Shown: positions 1-10,227, numbered from the stretch's first letter. The stretch is DNA of 64,000 nucleotides from Amia ocellicauda (GCF_036373705.1 NW_027102663.1:124001-188000); one strand, 5' to 3'. Notes: generated by a model not told the origin, from the sequence alone. A program made the numbers and translations.

Positions 1-1791
1 TTGCAGAAAAACACTATAGTGGTCACCACTTCTGACAACTATCGTGCTAGACAAAAGAACTTTTCGACTGTCTCCATACAGTGGCTGGAATACCTGAGTG
101 CCCGGGATAACATCTTCATCAGACATGCTTTAAATCAAGGGAAAGTCAAAATGGGGCCTTACTACTTAGACGGTTTTAGCGACGTGTCCGGGCGGCGTAC
201 CGCTTATGAGTTTGCTGGTTGTATTTACCATGGCTGTCCTCAGTGCTTCGACCCAAACACCTTTAACCCCGTAACACAAAAACTCTGCGGTGATATGTAC
301 TATGATTTCCAGGAACGAATTGAAACTTTAAAAAACACCTATGGTTTGAACGTGCTGGTGATTTGGGAACACGAGTGGACGACCCTGAAGCAACAGGATG
401 CGGGGGTACAACGGTTTATGGAAACCTTGGACTTTCCTGAACGTCTAGAGCCCCGGGATGCGTTATTTGGGGGTCGTACCAACGCCCTCTGTTTACATTA
501 TGAGGTAAAGGAGGGTGAGAGAGTAGATTACTATGATTTCACCAGTCTGTACCCTTATGTCAACAAGACCAAAATGTACCCGGTGGGGCGTCCAACCATT
601 GTTTATCGTGACTTTCTCAAAATCGGACATTTCTTTGGTTTGATCAAAGTCACCATGTACCCTCCTCGTGAGCTGTTCTTACCCGTGTTGCCTTACAGGT
701 GTTCGGGAAAATTGATGTTCCCTCTGTGTAGAACGTGTGTGGAAACTGAAAATCAAACTACCTCTTGTCTGCACAGTGATGAAGAGAGAGCGCTGACGGG
801 TGTCTGGTGTAGCATTGAGCTTGACAAGGCGGTGGAGAAAGGTTACAGAGTCGGTAAGGTGTATGAGGTTTGGCATTTTTCTGAAAAACCTGATACTCTT
901 TTTGCTGATTACATTATGACCCATCTGAAAGGGAAACAGGAGGCATCGGGCTATCCCTCATGGTGTGTTGACTCCGCGGCCAAAGAGCGATACGTTCATC
1001 AATATTTTGAAAAGGAAGAGATCCGTCTAGAGCCGGGGAACATAACTGTAAACCCCGCCAAGAGACAAATGTCCAAACTGATTTTAAACAGTCTGTGAGG
1101 TAAGTTTGGGGAAAGAAATTACCGTCTAAACACAACCATGATTAAAACCCCTGAACAGTTTATAGAATTTATGTTTTCCAAACAACATGCAGTATCACAC
1201 TTTCAATTCTTAAATGACCACGTGGCACAGGTCCAGTGGAGGGCCCCTAAAGATTTCCCCACCAAACAGGGGAACGTTAATGTTTTCATAGCGGTTTTTA
1301 CCACGGCTTACGCCCGGCTTGAACTGTACAACTTAATGGATCAGTTGCAGGAACGCACGCTCTATCATGATACTGACTCTGTAATCTTTGTCACCAGGCC
1401 AGGGGATTGGGTCCCTCCCCTCGGGGACTACCTTGGGGAGTTAACGAGCGAACTAGATCCTCAGGACCACATAGTGGAGTTTGTTTCAGGGGGTCCTAAG
1501 ACTTACGCATACAGAACGGCTGCGGGTAAGACCTGTATGAAAGTTAAGGGTTTCACTCTGAAACATTGTAACAACAAGCTCATTAACATCAAGTCTCTGA
1601 CGACCCTGGTAGAAAGTTTTGTAACCGAGAAAGACGCGCCTCCTCGTGAGATTATTACAGCCGGAAATCAGATCTATCGCAATAAAAAGGGGTACACGTT
1701 GGAAAATAGATCACTAAACAAACGGTTCAGGGTGGTGTACAATAAAAGAGTCTTGAAGACTGATTATACCACTCTGCCTTATGGATATTAG
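1..1791 (+). pseudogene. polB: Protein-primed family B DNA polymerase (PolB), C-terminal part, copy A
   Basis: Only the palm and thumb half of the polymerase lies in the window. Palm motif A (DFTSLYPYVNK) is near 535-575, motif B (KLILNSL then GKFG) near 1075-1115 and motif C (YHDTDSV) near 1360-1385. The motif B tryptophan codon is TGA at 1096-1098; copies B, C and D have TGG, so this nonsense change is private to A. Downstream the frame stays open to the natural stop at 1791, which overlaps the ATPase start by 11 bases. The enzyme family replicates linear genomes from a terminal-protein primer. Confidence 0.92.
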
Positions 1792-2452
1792 CGGTGGTTT
1801 TGATAACAGACTTCAACACCCTTTCTCCTGTATTATAGCCGGTCCCTCCAATTCGGGGAAGAGCTATCTTATAAAGAACATCATAGAAGATGTGGACGCA
1901 ACCGTGTCCCAAGCTCTTGACAACATAGTGTGGTGTTACTCTTGCTGGCAACCTCTCTACGATGATTTGGCTTCGAAAAAAAATAATCTGAAATTTGTGC
2001 AAGGTCTCCCCGCCTCGTTGTGTGACGATGACTTGTTCCCGCCCGGTCAAACTAATCTAGTGATCCTTGATGACCTGATGGAGCAGGCCGGTGACAACAG
2101 TGAAGTGGAAAAAGCTTTCACAAAGTACACTCATCATAGGAATTTAAGTATTATTTATTTAGTTCAAAATCTATTTTTTCAAGGTAAAAAAAGCCGCACT
2201 ATTAATTTAAATGCCAATTATATAATTCTTTTTAAAAACCCCAGAGATAAACTACAGGTCACCGTCTTGGCTCGTCAAATGTACCCTAACCAGACCAAGT
2301 TCTTTTTGGAGGCATTTGAGGATGCCACCAAAAAACCCTACGGGTACTTGATTGCGGACTTAAAAACACAAACCCCAGAAGACTTTCGCCTCAGAACAGG
2401 TTTGTGCCCGCCCGATTGGCCGGCAGTGTATGTGCTAAAGAAAAGGAAATAA
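1781..2452 (+). CDS. FtsK/HerA-type genome packaging ATPase, copy A
   Basis: The 223-residue ATPase is expected to pump element DNA into capsids. Walker A is GPSNSGKS at residues 21-28 with lysine 27, and Walker B is VILDD at residues 94-98. A sensor-like stretch, IIYLVQN, follows. Length and motifs fit the A32-like ATPases of Polintons. The ATG lies inside the last codons of PolB in another frame, so the two genes overlap by 11 bases. The frame is open in copies A and B, while C and D carry a shared nonsense codon. Confidence 0.92.
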   Translation: MDISGGFDNRLQHPFSCIIAGPSNSGKSYLIKNIIEDVDATVSQALDNIVWCYSCWQPLYDDLASKKNNLKFVQGLPASLCDDDLFPPGQTNLVILDDLMEQAGDNSEVEKAFTKYTHHRNLSIIYLVQNLFFQGKKSRTINLNANYIILFKNPRDKLQVTVLARQMYPNQTKFFLEAFEDATKKPYGYLIADLKTQTPEDFRLRTGLCPPDWPAVYVLKKRK

Positions 2453-2456
2453 ATAA

Positions 2457-2792
2457 ATGTCTGTTCGGATTAAAAGAAATCTGCCGCTTTTGCAAATGTT
2501 ATTTGAGGGGAGCCCGCGCCATAGGAAAGCTGTGCTGGCAGGGGCCCCCTCGGATTTGATCGAGACCCTGTGTGAAATAGCTTTTAACATCTTACGCGGT
2601 AATATACCCCTAACCCCTTCTCAACATTCTAAACTCAAAAAACAAAAAGCGGTTATCAAGATCATCGCTAATAAGAAGTATTCTATTAAAAGAAAAAGAA
2701 AGAAGATTAATCAAACCGGGGGTTTTATAGGACCGCTGTTGAGCATAGCCGTGCCTTTCCTAACCAGTCTTCTAGCTTCCAGAGTGGGTTAA
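2457..2792 (+). CDS. Small basic hydrophobic-tailed protein, copy A
   Basis: This 111-residue protein starts four bases after the ATPase stop. Its middle is very basic (KRKRKK near residue 80) and is followed by a glycine and a hydrophobic tail (GGFIGPLLSIAVPFLTSLL) that could insert in a membrane. The arrangement is reminiscent of adenovirus pX/mu-like core proteins and of small proteins beside the ATPase in other Polintons, but I cannot assign a function. It is open in all four copies, which argues that it is a real gene. Confidence 0.75.
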   Translation: MSVRIKRNLPLLQMLFEGSPRHRKAVLAGAPSDLIETLCEIAFNILRGNIPLTPSQHSKLKKQKAVIKIIANKKYSIKRKRKKINQTGGFIGPLLSIAVPFLTSLLASRVG

Positions 2793-2794
2793 TA

Positions 2795-3475
2795 ATGGAA
2801 TATGCTCAGAAAATGTTTTTGATCCCTCAGGAGCAGCTTGAGAAACTGAGAAAAAATGTTGTCGGGCCAGAGCCCATTAGACAAACGGCCGAAAACAACC
2901 TGGACTCTGAAATGAAAGCTATACAGGCCAGGGCCGATTTAAATCAGTATTCCAAAGCCCAGTTGTATACCAACACGTTACAGCGCTACCTCCGTCTGGT
3001 TAGACAGGGTGAAAAAGATCAAAACATTTTAACTTTAACGGTGACCGAACCTGTTGAGAGTTCAGAGGGAGATGTTGTAACGGATGTTTTGAGAAACATG
3101 CCGGCCAGAAGCAAAAGACATGCAGAATATATCCTGCACAAAATGGTTCAGAAACCGCGGGTAACGGCTTGGAATGAACAGGGTGAATTTGTTTTTAAAG
3201 GACAACTGATCAAAGGTTCACACATGTTTGATTTGTTGAAGAGTGTCACTAGCACTAATAAGGTACCCGATAGTCGCCGACCTGTAGGCTGGAATGCTTT
3301 CCTATAGGCGATGGCCTGTCTGAACATGCCCCAATCCACAGTTCCTAACCAGGAAACGCGACAAAAAATCCGTCTGTGTAAAGAGGTGGAGCCTGATCTG
3401 ACTCCGATATCTCATTACTCTGACCGTGCTGAGCGACCATCCTCAGGATCTATCCATCGTTGGGAAGCTTATTAA
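2795..3475 (+). pseudogene. Conserved 247-residue Polinton protein, copy A (internal deletion and nonsense)
   Basis: Compared with copies B and D this copy lacks 21 codons in frame (junction at about 3041) and has a TAG at 3305-3307 where the others have CAG. The final 56 codons up to the natural stop at 3475 are otherwise preserved. The N-terminus (MFLIPQEQLEKL) and the following helical segment are kept. See the intact copy in B for the description. Confidence 0.8.
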
Positions 3476-3654
3476 TCTCATGTTTTTATTTGTCTCCCCT
3501 GTAAATAATGACCCGACAAACAATTTTTTATTTTATTTTTTTTATTTTCAAATGTTGTACATTTATTTATAACATAACCCCTGCTTTGTATAAGAATTGT
3601 GTTGAATAAAAACAAAACTAATGATTAAAAGGCTGTTTTCATTATTTTTTCACC
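3476..3654. terminator. Convergent poly(A) region, copy A
   Basis: The two gene blocks meet here. AATAAA on the + strand (about 3605) serves the rightward block, and T-rich stretches containing TTTATT (AATAAA on the minus strand) near 3530-3570 serve the leftward block. No open frame of note is present. Confidence 0.65.
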
Positions 3655-4212
3655 TTAACACGCATGACATCTATTAAAATCCTCACAAGAACACCCCATC
3701 TGTATACATGGCTGGCTAGGGTCGTAAGTCATTGTGTTATAAGGGGGGGTCCACAGTGTCCTGACAAACTCTGCCACTTTTTTATCATTTTGGCCTAAAT
3801 CCTCACTGTACAAGGCCATAATATCGGGGTATGACCTTCCTTTAGATCTATGATATAAGAAAAACACACAGTGTTGACCACAAGTGAAGGTCTGAAGACT
3901 TTGTACTTGACGACAGCTGTAAATGCTTTCTTGACAGTTGTTGAGCAGAAAGTTATTGATCTTCCGAGGGAAAGGTCTGAAATCTGGGGGGTTTCCATAG
4001 GAATCAAAAAATTCACCACGTTGGTCCTCCCTTAGATAAATAACCAGCCAATGTTCTCCGGGCATATTTTTAGGGTGTGTGTTGATTATGTACATTGCAG
4101 GTAAATTCTTGATCTTAAATTTAGGCAGCTGATCGCAGGCGTAGACTCCTTGAAACAGTTTCCGTGAGCCGGCCAGGGCATTCATGATGTGGTTGAGCTC
4201 TCTGGTGTTCAT
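3655..4212 (-). CDS. Adenain-type cysteine protease, copy A
   Basis: The 185-residue protease is open. By family knowledge it matures capsid and core proteins. In the usual order it shows a catalytic His in PGEHWL (residue 54), an acidic partner in FFDSY (residue 70), and the Gln/Cys pair in TCGQHCVFF (Gln 113, Cys 115). The order and spacing match the adenovirus protease (C5 family) closely. I start it at MNTREL, directly after the MCP stop; an upstream in-frame methionine would overlap the MCP. The C-terminus is Cys/His rich. Confidence 0.88.
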   Translation of the reverse strand: MNTRELNHIMNALAGSRKLFQGVYACDQLPKFKIKNLPAMYIINTHPKNMPGEHWLVIYLREDQRGEFFDSYGNPPDFRPFPRKINNFLLNNCQESIYSCRQVQSLQTFTCGQHCVFFLYHRSKGRSYPDIMALYSEDLGQNDKKVAEFVRTLWTPPYNTMTYDPSQPCIQMGCSCEDFNRCHAC

Positions 4213-4213
4213 T

Positions 4214-5505
4214 TTAATAATAATCATACAGAACGTTTCTCCTCTGATGCACCTCAATAATGTTGTCAAACACAGCATACACGACCATATTTACAGTGCG
4301 TGGTAGAGGCTGCTTGAAACGCATCTCCAAACGCATATTGCCCGTCTTCATCAGTGAAAAATGTTGTCCACACTCTTCGTCAGGGGTCAGGTTGAAACCG
4401 TACAGGGTGTAACCGCTGCAGTATTCCCGGCGATCGATCAGCAGAGTTTGATCCTTGAGATGGCGACCCTTAGCCAGTACTAGACTGTAATATTCACGAA
4501 CCGCATTGCCGTTTTCAAAGTCAGGTTGAAAAGGTCTGGATGGAACCTGCACACCATCGACGTACAATACTATAAATTCCACGTTATAATGTTTAAAGTT
4601 AAAGGGGTTCTTGTTGTAAACCCCGGTAAATGCATCATTATCCACGAGACCTATAATAACCTGTTTTGGGAGCTGTCCTAGAAACAGATTTTCCTGGTTC
4701 ATCACCCGTGTCCCTGCGGGGATACTGTGGACTTTCATATAGACTCTTTCGATCGGGTACTTAACGCCTGCGCGTGTCCTAGTTTAACCGCCGGGGAGAC
4801 GGACACTTTTTTCACAAACAGCGAGGCCGATAATATGCTCAGTTTATATTTTTCAGTATCAGGGGTCATCAGACAAAAAGCACTTTTACTACGGATCATT
4901 TTAATTTTTATGTCTACCCCGTTGAGCATGAGTTTTTCTTGGAAAAATATGTCTGCATGGATATGCCCCATTAGCTCAAAGGTCCTCCCTTCTGTTGAAG
5001 AGGCCGTTCTTTTTTGCAAACCCTTATTGAGTCCCTCTGGATCCTTGTCGTCCATAGCTTCCGGGATGTCTTTGAAGAAAAGGCCGGGGCTGTACTGTTT
5101 GCTTAGGGTCTCCTCACTATAATTAAGTTTACACTCCATCATGGCTCTATAGGGGTAAGTATTGCTGCTTTGACTAATGAGCCGATCTCCCAGGGTCACA
5201 TCCACCTGTGAAAACATGGTGGCCACCGGGTAATTGATGACCCCAGCGTTGGTCGTCTTCTCGATTGCATCGCCATCCTAATCAGTCACTTTTCAGTTCA
5301 TTAAAATAAATGTGTTATTCAAATCAATATAATCCTCGCCATTGCCAGCTATAAAAAACTCCAGAGGGGCCGTGTCTGAAATTGCAGAAAGAGGGGGAAT
5401 CTCTACATATATGATCTTATCTATACTCGTTTGAGTGTATGGAACTGTAAACAGATCCAGTTCTGATTTGACGCATTCTTCCGATAGACTGTGGACAAAA
5501 GACAT
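4214..5505 (-). pseudogene. Major capsid protein (double jelly roll), copy A
   Basis: The sequence matches the intact 435-residue MCP of copies C and D but is broken twice. A TAG replaces a glutamate codon near 5278, a change shared with copy B. A deletion of about 16 bases near 4767 shifts the frame and is private to A. Remaining pieces cover 4214-4738, 4735-5226 and 5293-5505. Confidence 0.88.
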
Positions 5506-5507
5506 GT

Positions 5508-5995
5508 TTAAAAGATGTATCCTGAGGCTCTATTTTTCTTTCTTTGAGACTTTCTTTTTGCAGGTTTTTTCTTGTGCTGCTTCCTTCTCCGAGTGTTTCC
5601 ACAATATGTTGGAGAATGAGAGATTCTTCGTTTTTTGTTAGCCACAGATCATCGTCGCCCTGGTGGACACATGCTGTTTCTTCTTTTACCCCCCCTCCTC
5701 GCCATTACCATGAGACCCGAACCCTCCTGATGCTCATGGCTAGCTGCTCGGTACATAACATTGGTGAACACGTCACTAACAATATTTTTAGCCGCTGATT
5801 TCAAGTGGGGTCTGGCTATAGCAAAGCCTCTCTTAAGCAGGGGTACGGCCATTCTAAAGAGACCACGAAAGAGTCCTCCTAGACCGGCGCCATACATTGT
5901 GGGGGCTCCTACAAAACCGGGCAAGCCGTTCCATCTTGCATCTTGTAATAATCCACATAGGCGCTAGGATCTACATAACCCCTCGAGGTAGCCAT
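5508..5995 (-). pseudogene. pVI/pX-like minor virion protein, copy A
   Basis: Relative to the open copy in B, one base is missing near 5930 in the N-terminal part (also absent in C and D) and an arginine codon has become TGA near 5660. The glycine-rich amphipathic segment (GGLFRGLFRMAVPLLKRG) is intact. Confidence 0.75.
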
Positions 5996-5996
5996 T

Positions 5997-6725
5997 TTAA
6001 TAATGTACACACTGTTTCAGGGGTCGAAAATGTAGTTTGACATTAACTTTACCGAAGCGGAAGGGTACGTTGATATTCTGATCCGATTTTACTTCGATCG
6101 TGATGTTGTCAAAGTGGGTCTTTGAGACTGGTACGTAGTGTGGCTTGTCATAAGTAATTGTGACCATGTCATTGCTTTTACCTTTAATAAGTACATTTCT
6201 CAAAAGGGGGACATAACTATCCCCGACCCTCTGGTGGGTTATGATATCCGTATACACATAAAGAGTGTAAAAGCCGCCCCACCACTTCTGAGAACCTGCT
6301 CTCTGTGTCAGAATAGAACCCTAATATACGCCCCAGTTGGCCGCTGGTTTGAATGCTAATACCTGGTTTTGACACCTTGTACACTCTGTTTTTAATAGGG
6401 TTGTAATATAGCTTGATGTTGGGGGTGCCTTCTGAGAACTGTTTATGAATCTCATCTAATATTTTATCCACATTGTCATAATAACCTCCTTGTATCGTGA
6501 ATATCCATTGATTTTAACATCATCAAAAATGGCGAAGGTGGCATCCTTATCTTGTAAAACAGCCCAAGTGTAAGGATACTGTATTTCCGCCAACCCCACT
6601 TCCCACGACCCCCTTAGATCTATAGATTTTCCAAATTGTACCGTGTAACTGGATATTTCATTTTTAGGGTATATATCGAGAGAGGCGTTACTGGGTAGAG
6701 TCACGTAGAAGCCTCCTGATTCCAT
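5997..6725 (-). pseudogene. Penton-like minor capsid protein, copy A
   Basis: Two frame breaks are visible. One, near 6290, separates the FGKSIDLRGSWEVGL half from the YTDIITHQRV half and is common to all four copies. The other, a 5-base deletion near 6513, is shared only with copy B. The start chosen is the methionine just before GFYVTLPSNASLD; the frame is open further upstream into the end of the integrase gene. Confidence 0.8.
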
Positions 6726-6771
6726 CTTGAGTACCGAAAGTAATGCCCCCATCACACCCGCGGGCATGTTG

Positions 6772-7863
6772 TTATAAGGATTGAATATCGCAAACCTGTT
6801 GTTCCGGGACCCAACTATTGAACTTTTCAGGCCATCCAAGCCATTTCACCAACACATATTTTTTCCGGTTCTGGGTTTTTTCAGCTAATATCTTTTCAAC
6901 TCTGTATACACTGTCTTTACCCACAATCATTTTTTGTAACTCGGCTTCGTAAAACGTTCCTTCTATATCCTCCCCGTCATAGTCTTTTAACCGGTACATG
7001 GGGGGGTCTCTAGCCAACTGTTCGGTAACTGTAAAATATTCGTCAGAAAATGTTTGTTCATAACCTTTGGCAAAAGTACTCCTTAGCTTTGAAACGCGAA
7101 CCACATCACCGATGTTGAACTTATAAGTAGTTTTTCCCTTCTTAATAAATGGTCCGTATAATTCTTTATAGACCTTAAAAGAATTACTTTGATCAACATC
7201 TATCGGCTTCATTTTAATACTGGTGTGATACCCTTGGTTGTTAGCATCAATAAAATCCTGAACTTTATCAAAATACTTGAACGTGTTGACCGCTGTAAAA
7301 TATCTCCAGATTTTGGTCTTCATGGTGCGGTTAAACCTCTCCACTACCGATGCCTTAAGCTCATTACCGGTGGTGAAATGATGTATTTTGTGTCTCTTCA
7401 GTAGATTCTGAAATTCTCTGTTGAGAAACTCTTTTCCTTTATCAGTCTGCAGTTTTTTAGGACATCGACCCTGGGACAATATATCCTCAAAGGCCCTTGT
7501 CACCGCCCGACCTGTTTTTTTATGTAGAATGCGAGCCCAGGCATATTTTGATAACACATCGATACACATCAACATCAATTTGTGACCATTGTTATGTTTT
7601 GATAAATTTGACATATCGACTAGATCCATTTGCCATTGTGAGTCTATGTCAGTTGCATATACGCGGTTTCTTTTAAAGTTAATCCTGAGAGGTTTATGTA
7701 AGGTATAGGCGTCTTGTTCCCGTAACCATTCTGAAACAACCACATCATTAACCTTCACTCCGGCCTCAGCGAGTCCTCTTTGAAAACCCTTCTTACCCGC
7801 CAAACCCCCAATCTTGGCTGGGTTGTAGTATAGTTCCTGCATTTGGGGAGCTTGCCGAGTCAT
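6772..7863 (-). CDS. int: DDE integrase with C-terminal chromodomain, copy A (open)
   Basis: This is the only fully open integrase in the window, 363 residues. The retroviral-type catalytic core carries Asp 80 (WQMDLVDM), Asp 141 (QTDKGKEF) and Glu 175 (VVERFNRT). The last 46 residues form a chromodomain with the signature YRVEKIL and VKWLGWPEKFNSWVPE. It inserts element DNA, and the 6-bp target duplications at copies B and D are its expected trace. The chromodomain could steer it to modified histones, which is inference. The C-terminus overlaps the open upstream frame of the penton gene. Confidence 0.93.
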   Translation of the reverse strand: MTRQAPQMQELYYNPAKIGGLAGKKGFQRGLAEAGVKVNDVVVSEWLREQDAYTLHKPLRINFKRNRVYATDIDSQWQMDLVDMSNLSKHNNGHKLMLMCIDVLSKYAWARILHKKTGRAVTRAFEDILSQGRCPKKLQTDKGKEFLNREFQNLLKRHKIHHFTTGNELKASVVERFNRTMKTKIWRYFTAVNTFKYFDKVQDFIDANNQGYHTSIKMKPIDVDQSNSFKVYKELYGPFIKKGKTTYKFNIGDVVRVSKLRSTFAKGYEQTFSDEYFTVTEQLARDPPMYRLKDYDGEDIEGTFYEAELQKMIVGKDSVYRVEKILAEKTQNRKKYVLVKWLGWPEKFNSWVPEQQVCDIQSL

Positions 7864-7929
7864 TCTGTCAAATAACCAAACAGACCCACACTATGCGCAA
7901 AGTTTTTATACAAGGTTTTTTATTCAACT

Positions 7930-8428
7930 TCAGGAGAGCAGATACCCCTTTTTAGACATTTGAGAAAAGTATAACATACACAACAATTTTTTCTACGGTC
8001 CAGACAAAAAGAAATCAGATGATTGGTTACTTGATCTATATCAACAAATATACCTGTTTCTTTATCTTGTAGGCACACACCTCAGTTACATATGTAAATA
8101 AAACAACAATATGACCTATTTTAAAAGTAAACAGAGGTGTATTAAACATGCTCAGCAAAAGGTCATACAGATGTTGATGAAATGGCCTAATATCATTCTT
8201 GGCCCCCTTGAGCGCTTCATCCCAGTGTTCGTACCCCCCGGTCTTTGTTACAGCAGCCATTCACTTTTCCAGGTTTGAAAGTTGATCCTCATCGATGGTT
8301 AAATCTGTAGAGAAAAGGCTCGCGTTGGCTACTTTTCTGTCAAGCACATGGTGTAATAGCGCTCTCAGGTTAGCTGCAGAGTGTTGATGACAGAACCAGT
8401 TGCAGAAGCAGTCCAGAACATTCCCCAT
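7930..8428 (-). pseudogene. Two-exon small gene with weak Bcl-2 BH1 resemblance, copy A
   Basis: Exon 1 is 8054-8428 and exon 2 is 7930-7992, as argued for the open copy in D. Here an in-frame TGA stands just before the MAAVTKTGG segment (about 8264), as in copies B and C, whereas D has TTA. The intron donor, acceptor and the AATAAA just after the exon 2 stop are intact. Confidence 0.55.
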
Positions 8429-8440
8429 GTTCAAAGTCCC

Positions 8441-9289
8441 TTAGTTCAGGTCAGAGTCTGAATCAGTGGCGTAGATGTCGAATTCCTCGTCGCTGCCCCC
8501 AGCTTTAACTTCTTTACGGAAGAAATAAGCTTTTAGCTTGCCAGCGGTTTTTCTACTCGGCTCATCCAGGTCATTGACCAGCTGCCCAAGTTTCTCTATT
8601 ATAAACGGCTCCTTTTTCAGCTCCAGCAAAATCTCATCTATGATTTTCTGGACTTGTCCCGCAGTGACATGTATGTGGGAGTAAGACAGCGCCTTGATTA
8701 GTGCCGGTTTCAGCCACGGTTTGTTCAGTCTTCTGTAAAACACGTTGAAATAGAACAGGAAATAGTAACGGTCTGGTTCAAACAAACAACTGTGTCTCAA
8801 CTGACTGGGGTGATTCACTTCACACCCCCGACAGACTTCTTTCAGAGCTCGGTCGATGAGAGCACTCAGAATATACACCAGGGTGCTTTTAACCACTCTG
8901 CTTACTTGGTCACATACCCCGGGCATAAATCCTGCGTCTTCATCACGCCCCTGGGACAGTCCGATGCTCCTTGGGTCGCCTGGTGGTTTGTGGGGTGTTT
9001 CTACATCCATTGGACTGACCCCCTCCTGAGACGCACAGACGGTAGACAGTTCGGCAAAATCGAGGCCCTCCATGAGCTCCAGAGGCTGGGGATCCCCGAG
9101 ACTCATTTGGACATCCATCGCACCGCATGTTGTTTCGTCCTGAGGGACCGGGGTCTGAGGTCTTGGAGGGTAACCGCAGTCAGAGGGTTCCAGAGTGTAT
9201 ACAAAATCTGGGGAATAGAACCAGGGGTGATCCCGGGTTTGAAGAGGCCTGTAGAGCCTGTCGACGTCCGCAGCTTTAGGGTAAGACAT
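8441..9289 (-). CDS. Cys/His-motif accessory protein, 282 residues, copy A
   Basis: The frame is open from MSYPKAADVD to an acidic tail (DSDSDLN). The N-terminal 120 residues are proline rich and look disordered. The C-terminal half is helical and contains C-x2-C-x3-H-x5-H-x-C (CRGCEVNHPSQLRHSC), which could bind zinc, followed by YYFLFYFNVFYRRL. I recall similar C-x2-C/H-x-C motifs in accessory proteins of fish DNA viruses, but this is memory, not a search. No RB-binding LxCxE motif is present. It lies between a promoter at 9290-9367 and the two-exon gene. Role unknown. Confidence 0.75.
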   Translation of the reverse strand: MSYPKAADVDRLYRPLQTRDHPWFYSPDFVYTLEPSDCGYPPRPQTPVPQDETTCGAMDVQMSLGDPQPLELMEGLDFAELSTVCASQEGVSPMDVETPHKPPGDPRSIGLSQGRDEDAGFMPGVCDQVSRVVKSTLVYILSALIDRALKEVCRGCEVNHPSQLRHSCLFEPDRYYFLFYFNVFYRRLNKPWLKPALIKALSYSHIHVTAGQVQKIIDEILLELKKEPFIIEKLGQLVNDLDEPSRKTAGKLKAYFFRKEVKAGGSDEEFDIYATDSDSDLN

Positions 9290-9367
9290 TCTCTTTAATT
9301 TTAAACCATGAATGAATTGTTGCGCCTTTTATCCTATCTCTTCACTACGTCACGACACACCGCCCTC
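9290..9367 (-). promoter_or_regulatory. Promoter of the Cys/His-motif gene, copy A
   Basis: Read on the minus strand, a GC box (GGGCGG), a TGACGTA element (9346-9352) and a TATA-like GGATAAAAGG (about 9324-9333) precede the start by a normal distance. The same TGACGTA element occurs three times in each terminal repeat. Confidence 0.6.
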
Positions 9368-9958
9368 TTAGAAGAGAGTAGCCCCTGAGCCGTCAGACCC
9401 CCCTCCAAAACCCCACACGTCGTCGGTTTTATCATCGTCGTCGTCATTCAAGGGGGATATATAATCCATAATCCAGCATATTCTCCTTCTAACCAAATCC
9501 AGTTGCGAACATTTGGTCAAGATGTCAAAACCATCATTTATACAGTTTATGACCTCTTTCAAGAACGGCCAGTCCACGGCGTCAAACATAATTTCAGTAA
9601 CCTGTTTTTCTGGATCCTCCACACCCCCTTCAATAGGGTTTGTAATCAGGGTACTGCTAAACAAAACCTTACGATCTGTAGTTTGAGATAGACTCTTCAC
9701 CACTCTACCGTAGTTCTGCAAGCTTTCCCATTCACACCTTTCAAAACCCTGAGTCGGAGACTCCATTTCGCATTCTCTTGGACCCTCTTGCAAGCCTTCT
9801 AGAGTCTTATCCACAAGCCCCAGATCTCTCCAGGCCATCACCTTCAACCAGTCCTCATAAGAGTATTCAATTACCGTCTCAAAAGGTTCCAACGTACCCT
9901 CCTTCTCTCCCAAAGCAAAAAGCTCCACTCCAACATAGCTGGGATCCCTTTTAAAGCG
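9368..9958 (-). pseudogene. Right-most orphan acidic-tailed gene, copy A (5' end replaced)
   Basis: The C-terminal 197 codons survive, ending in an aspartate run (NDDDDDKTDD) and a glycine-rich tail (WGFGGGSDGSGATLF). The native first exon region seen in B and D is missing; instead the frame stays open into tRNA-array DNA up to 10120, giving a chimeric frame whose first 50-odd codons are array sequence. I do not recognise the protein. Confidence 0.65.
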
Positions 9959-10154
9959 CAGGGAGACCTGCCTTTGAAAGAGTTTCCAAAGTGTCCTGAT
10001 GTGCCCTTTAGCAATGCCAAACAGGTCTGTGAAAATGGCATCCTTTCGCAGCACTTCAGACGCCATCTCACAGTCTAGCCGACCTGAAATGCGTGAGCCC
10101 GTTTTACGAGCAGGCTTCAACGGTAATCGTTTGAAGCAAGACGTGGCGGTGTCA

Positions 10155-10227
10155 GTTTCCGTAGTGTAGCGGTTATCACGTTTGCCTAACGTGCGAAAGG
10201 TCCCCCGATAGAAATCAGGCGGAAACA
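10155..10227 (+). tRNA. tRNA-Val (AAC), degenerate
   Basis: Acceptor ends GTTTCC and GGAAACA pair, and the anticodon loop reads CTAACGT (AAC). The T loop is damaged (GATAGAAA instead of GTTCGAAA), so box B is lost and this is probably a tRNA pseudogene. Confidence 0.7.

Larger units (their letters stand above)
1..9958 (+). mobile_element. Polinton/adintovirus-type element, copy A (partial)
   Basis: This copy enters the window inside PolB and runs through the packaging, capsid, integrase and accessory genes. It stops abruptly inside the right-most gene at 9958, where it is fused to tRNA-array sequence; the last part of that gene, its promoter and the right inverted repeat are missing. The fusion lies at a 4-base AGCG shared by both partners. 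Copy C has the same fusion, so the deletion was duplicated along with the element. Orientation is given by PolB. Confidence 0.93.

Noticed and set aside
4727..5122. Plus-strand frames opposite the MCP, also at 23200, 39832 and 57994
   Set aside because: Antisense shadows of the MCP coding strand.
6772..7863. Retroviral or LTR-retrotransposon origin from the integrase
   Set aside because: No reverse transcriptase, gag or LTRs; the integrase sits with PolB, packaging ATPase and capsid genes between inverted repeats, as in Polintons.
8441..9289. RB-binding LxCxE oncoprotein motif in the accessory proteins
   Set aside because: I looked for L-x-C-x-E in the Cys/His and two-exon proteins and found only near misses such as EVCRGCE and STVCASQE.
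8792..9298. 168-codon + strand frame opposite the Cys/His gene
   Set aside because: Antisense shadow of a real minus-strand gene; no start context or promoter, and its conservation follows the sense gene.
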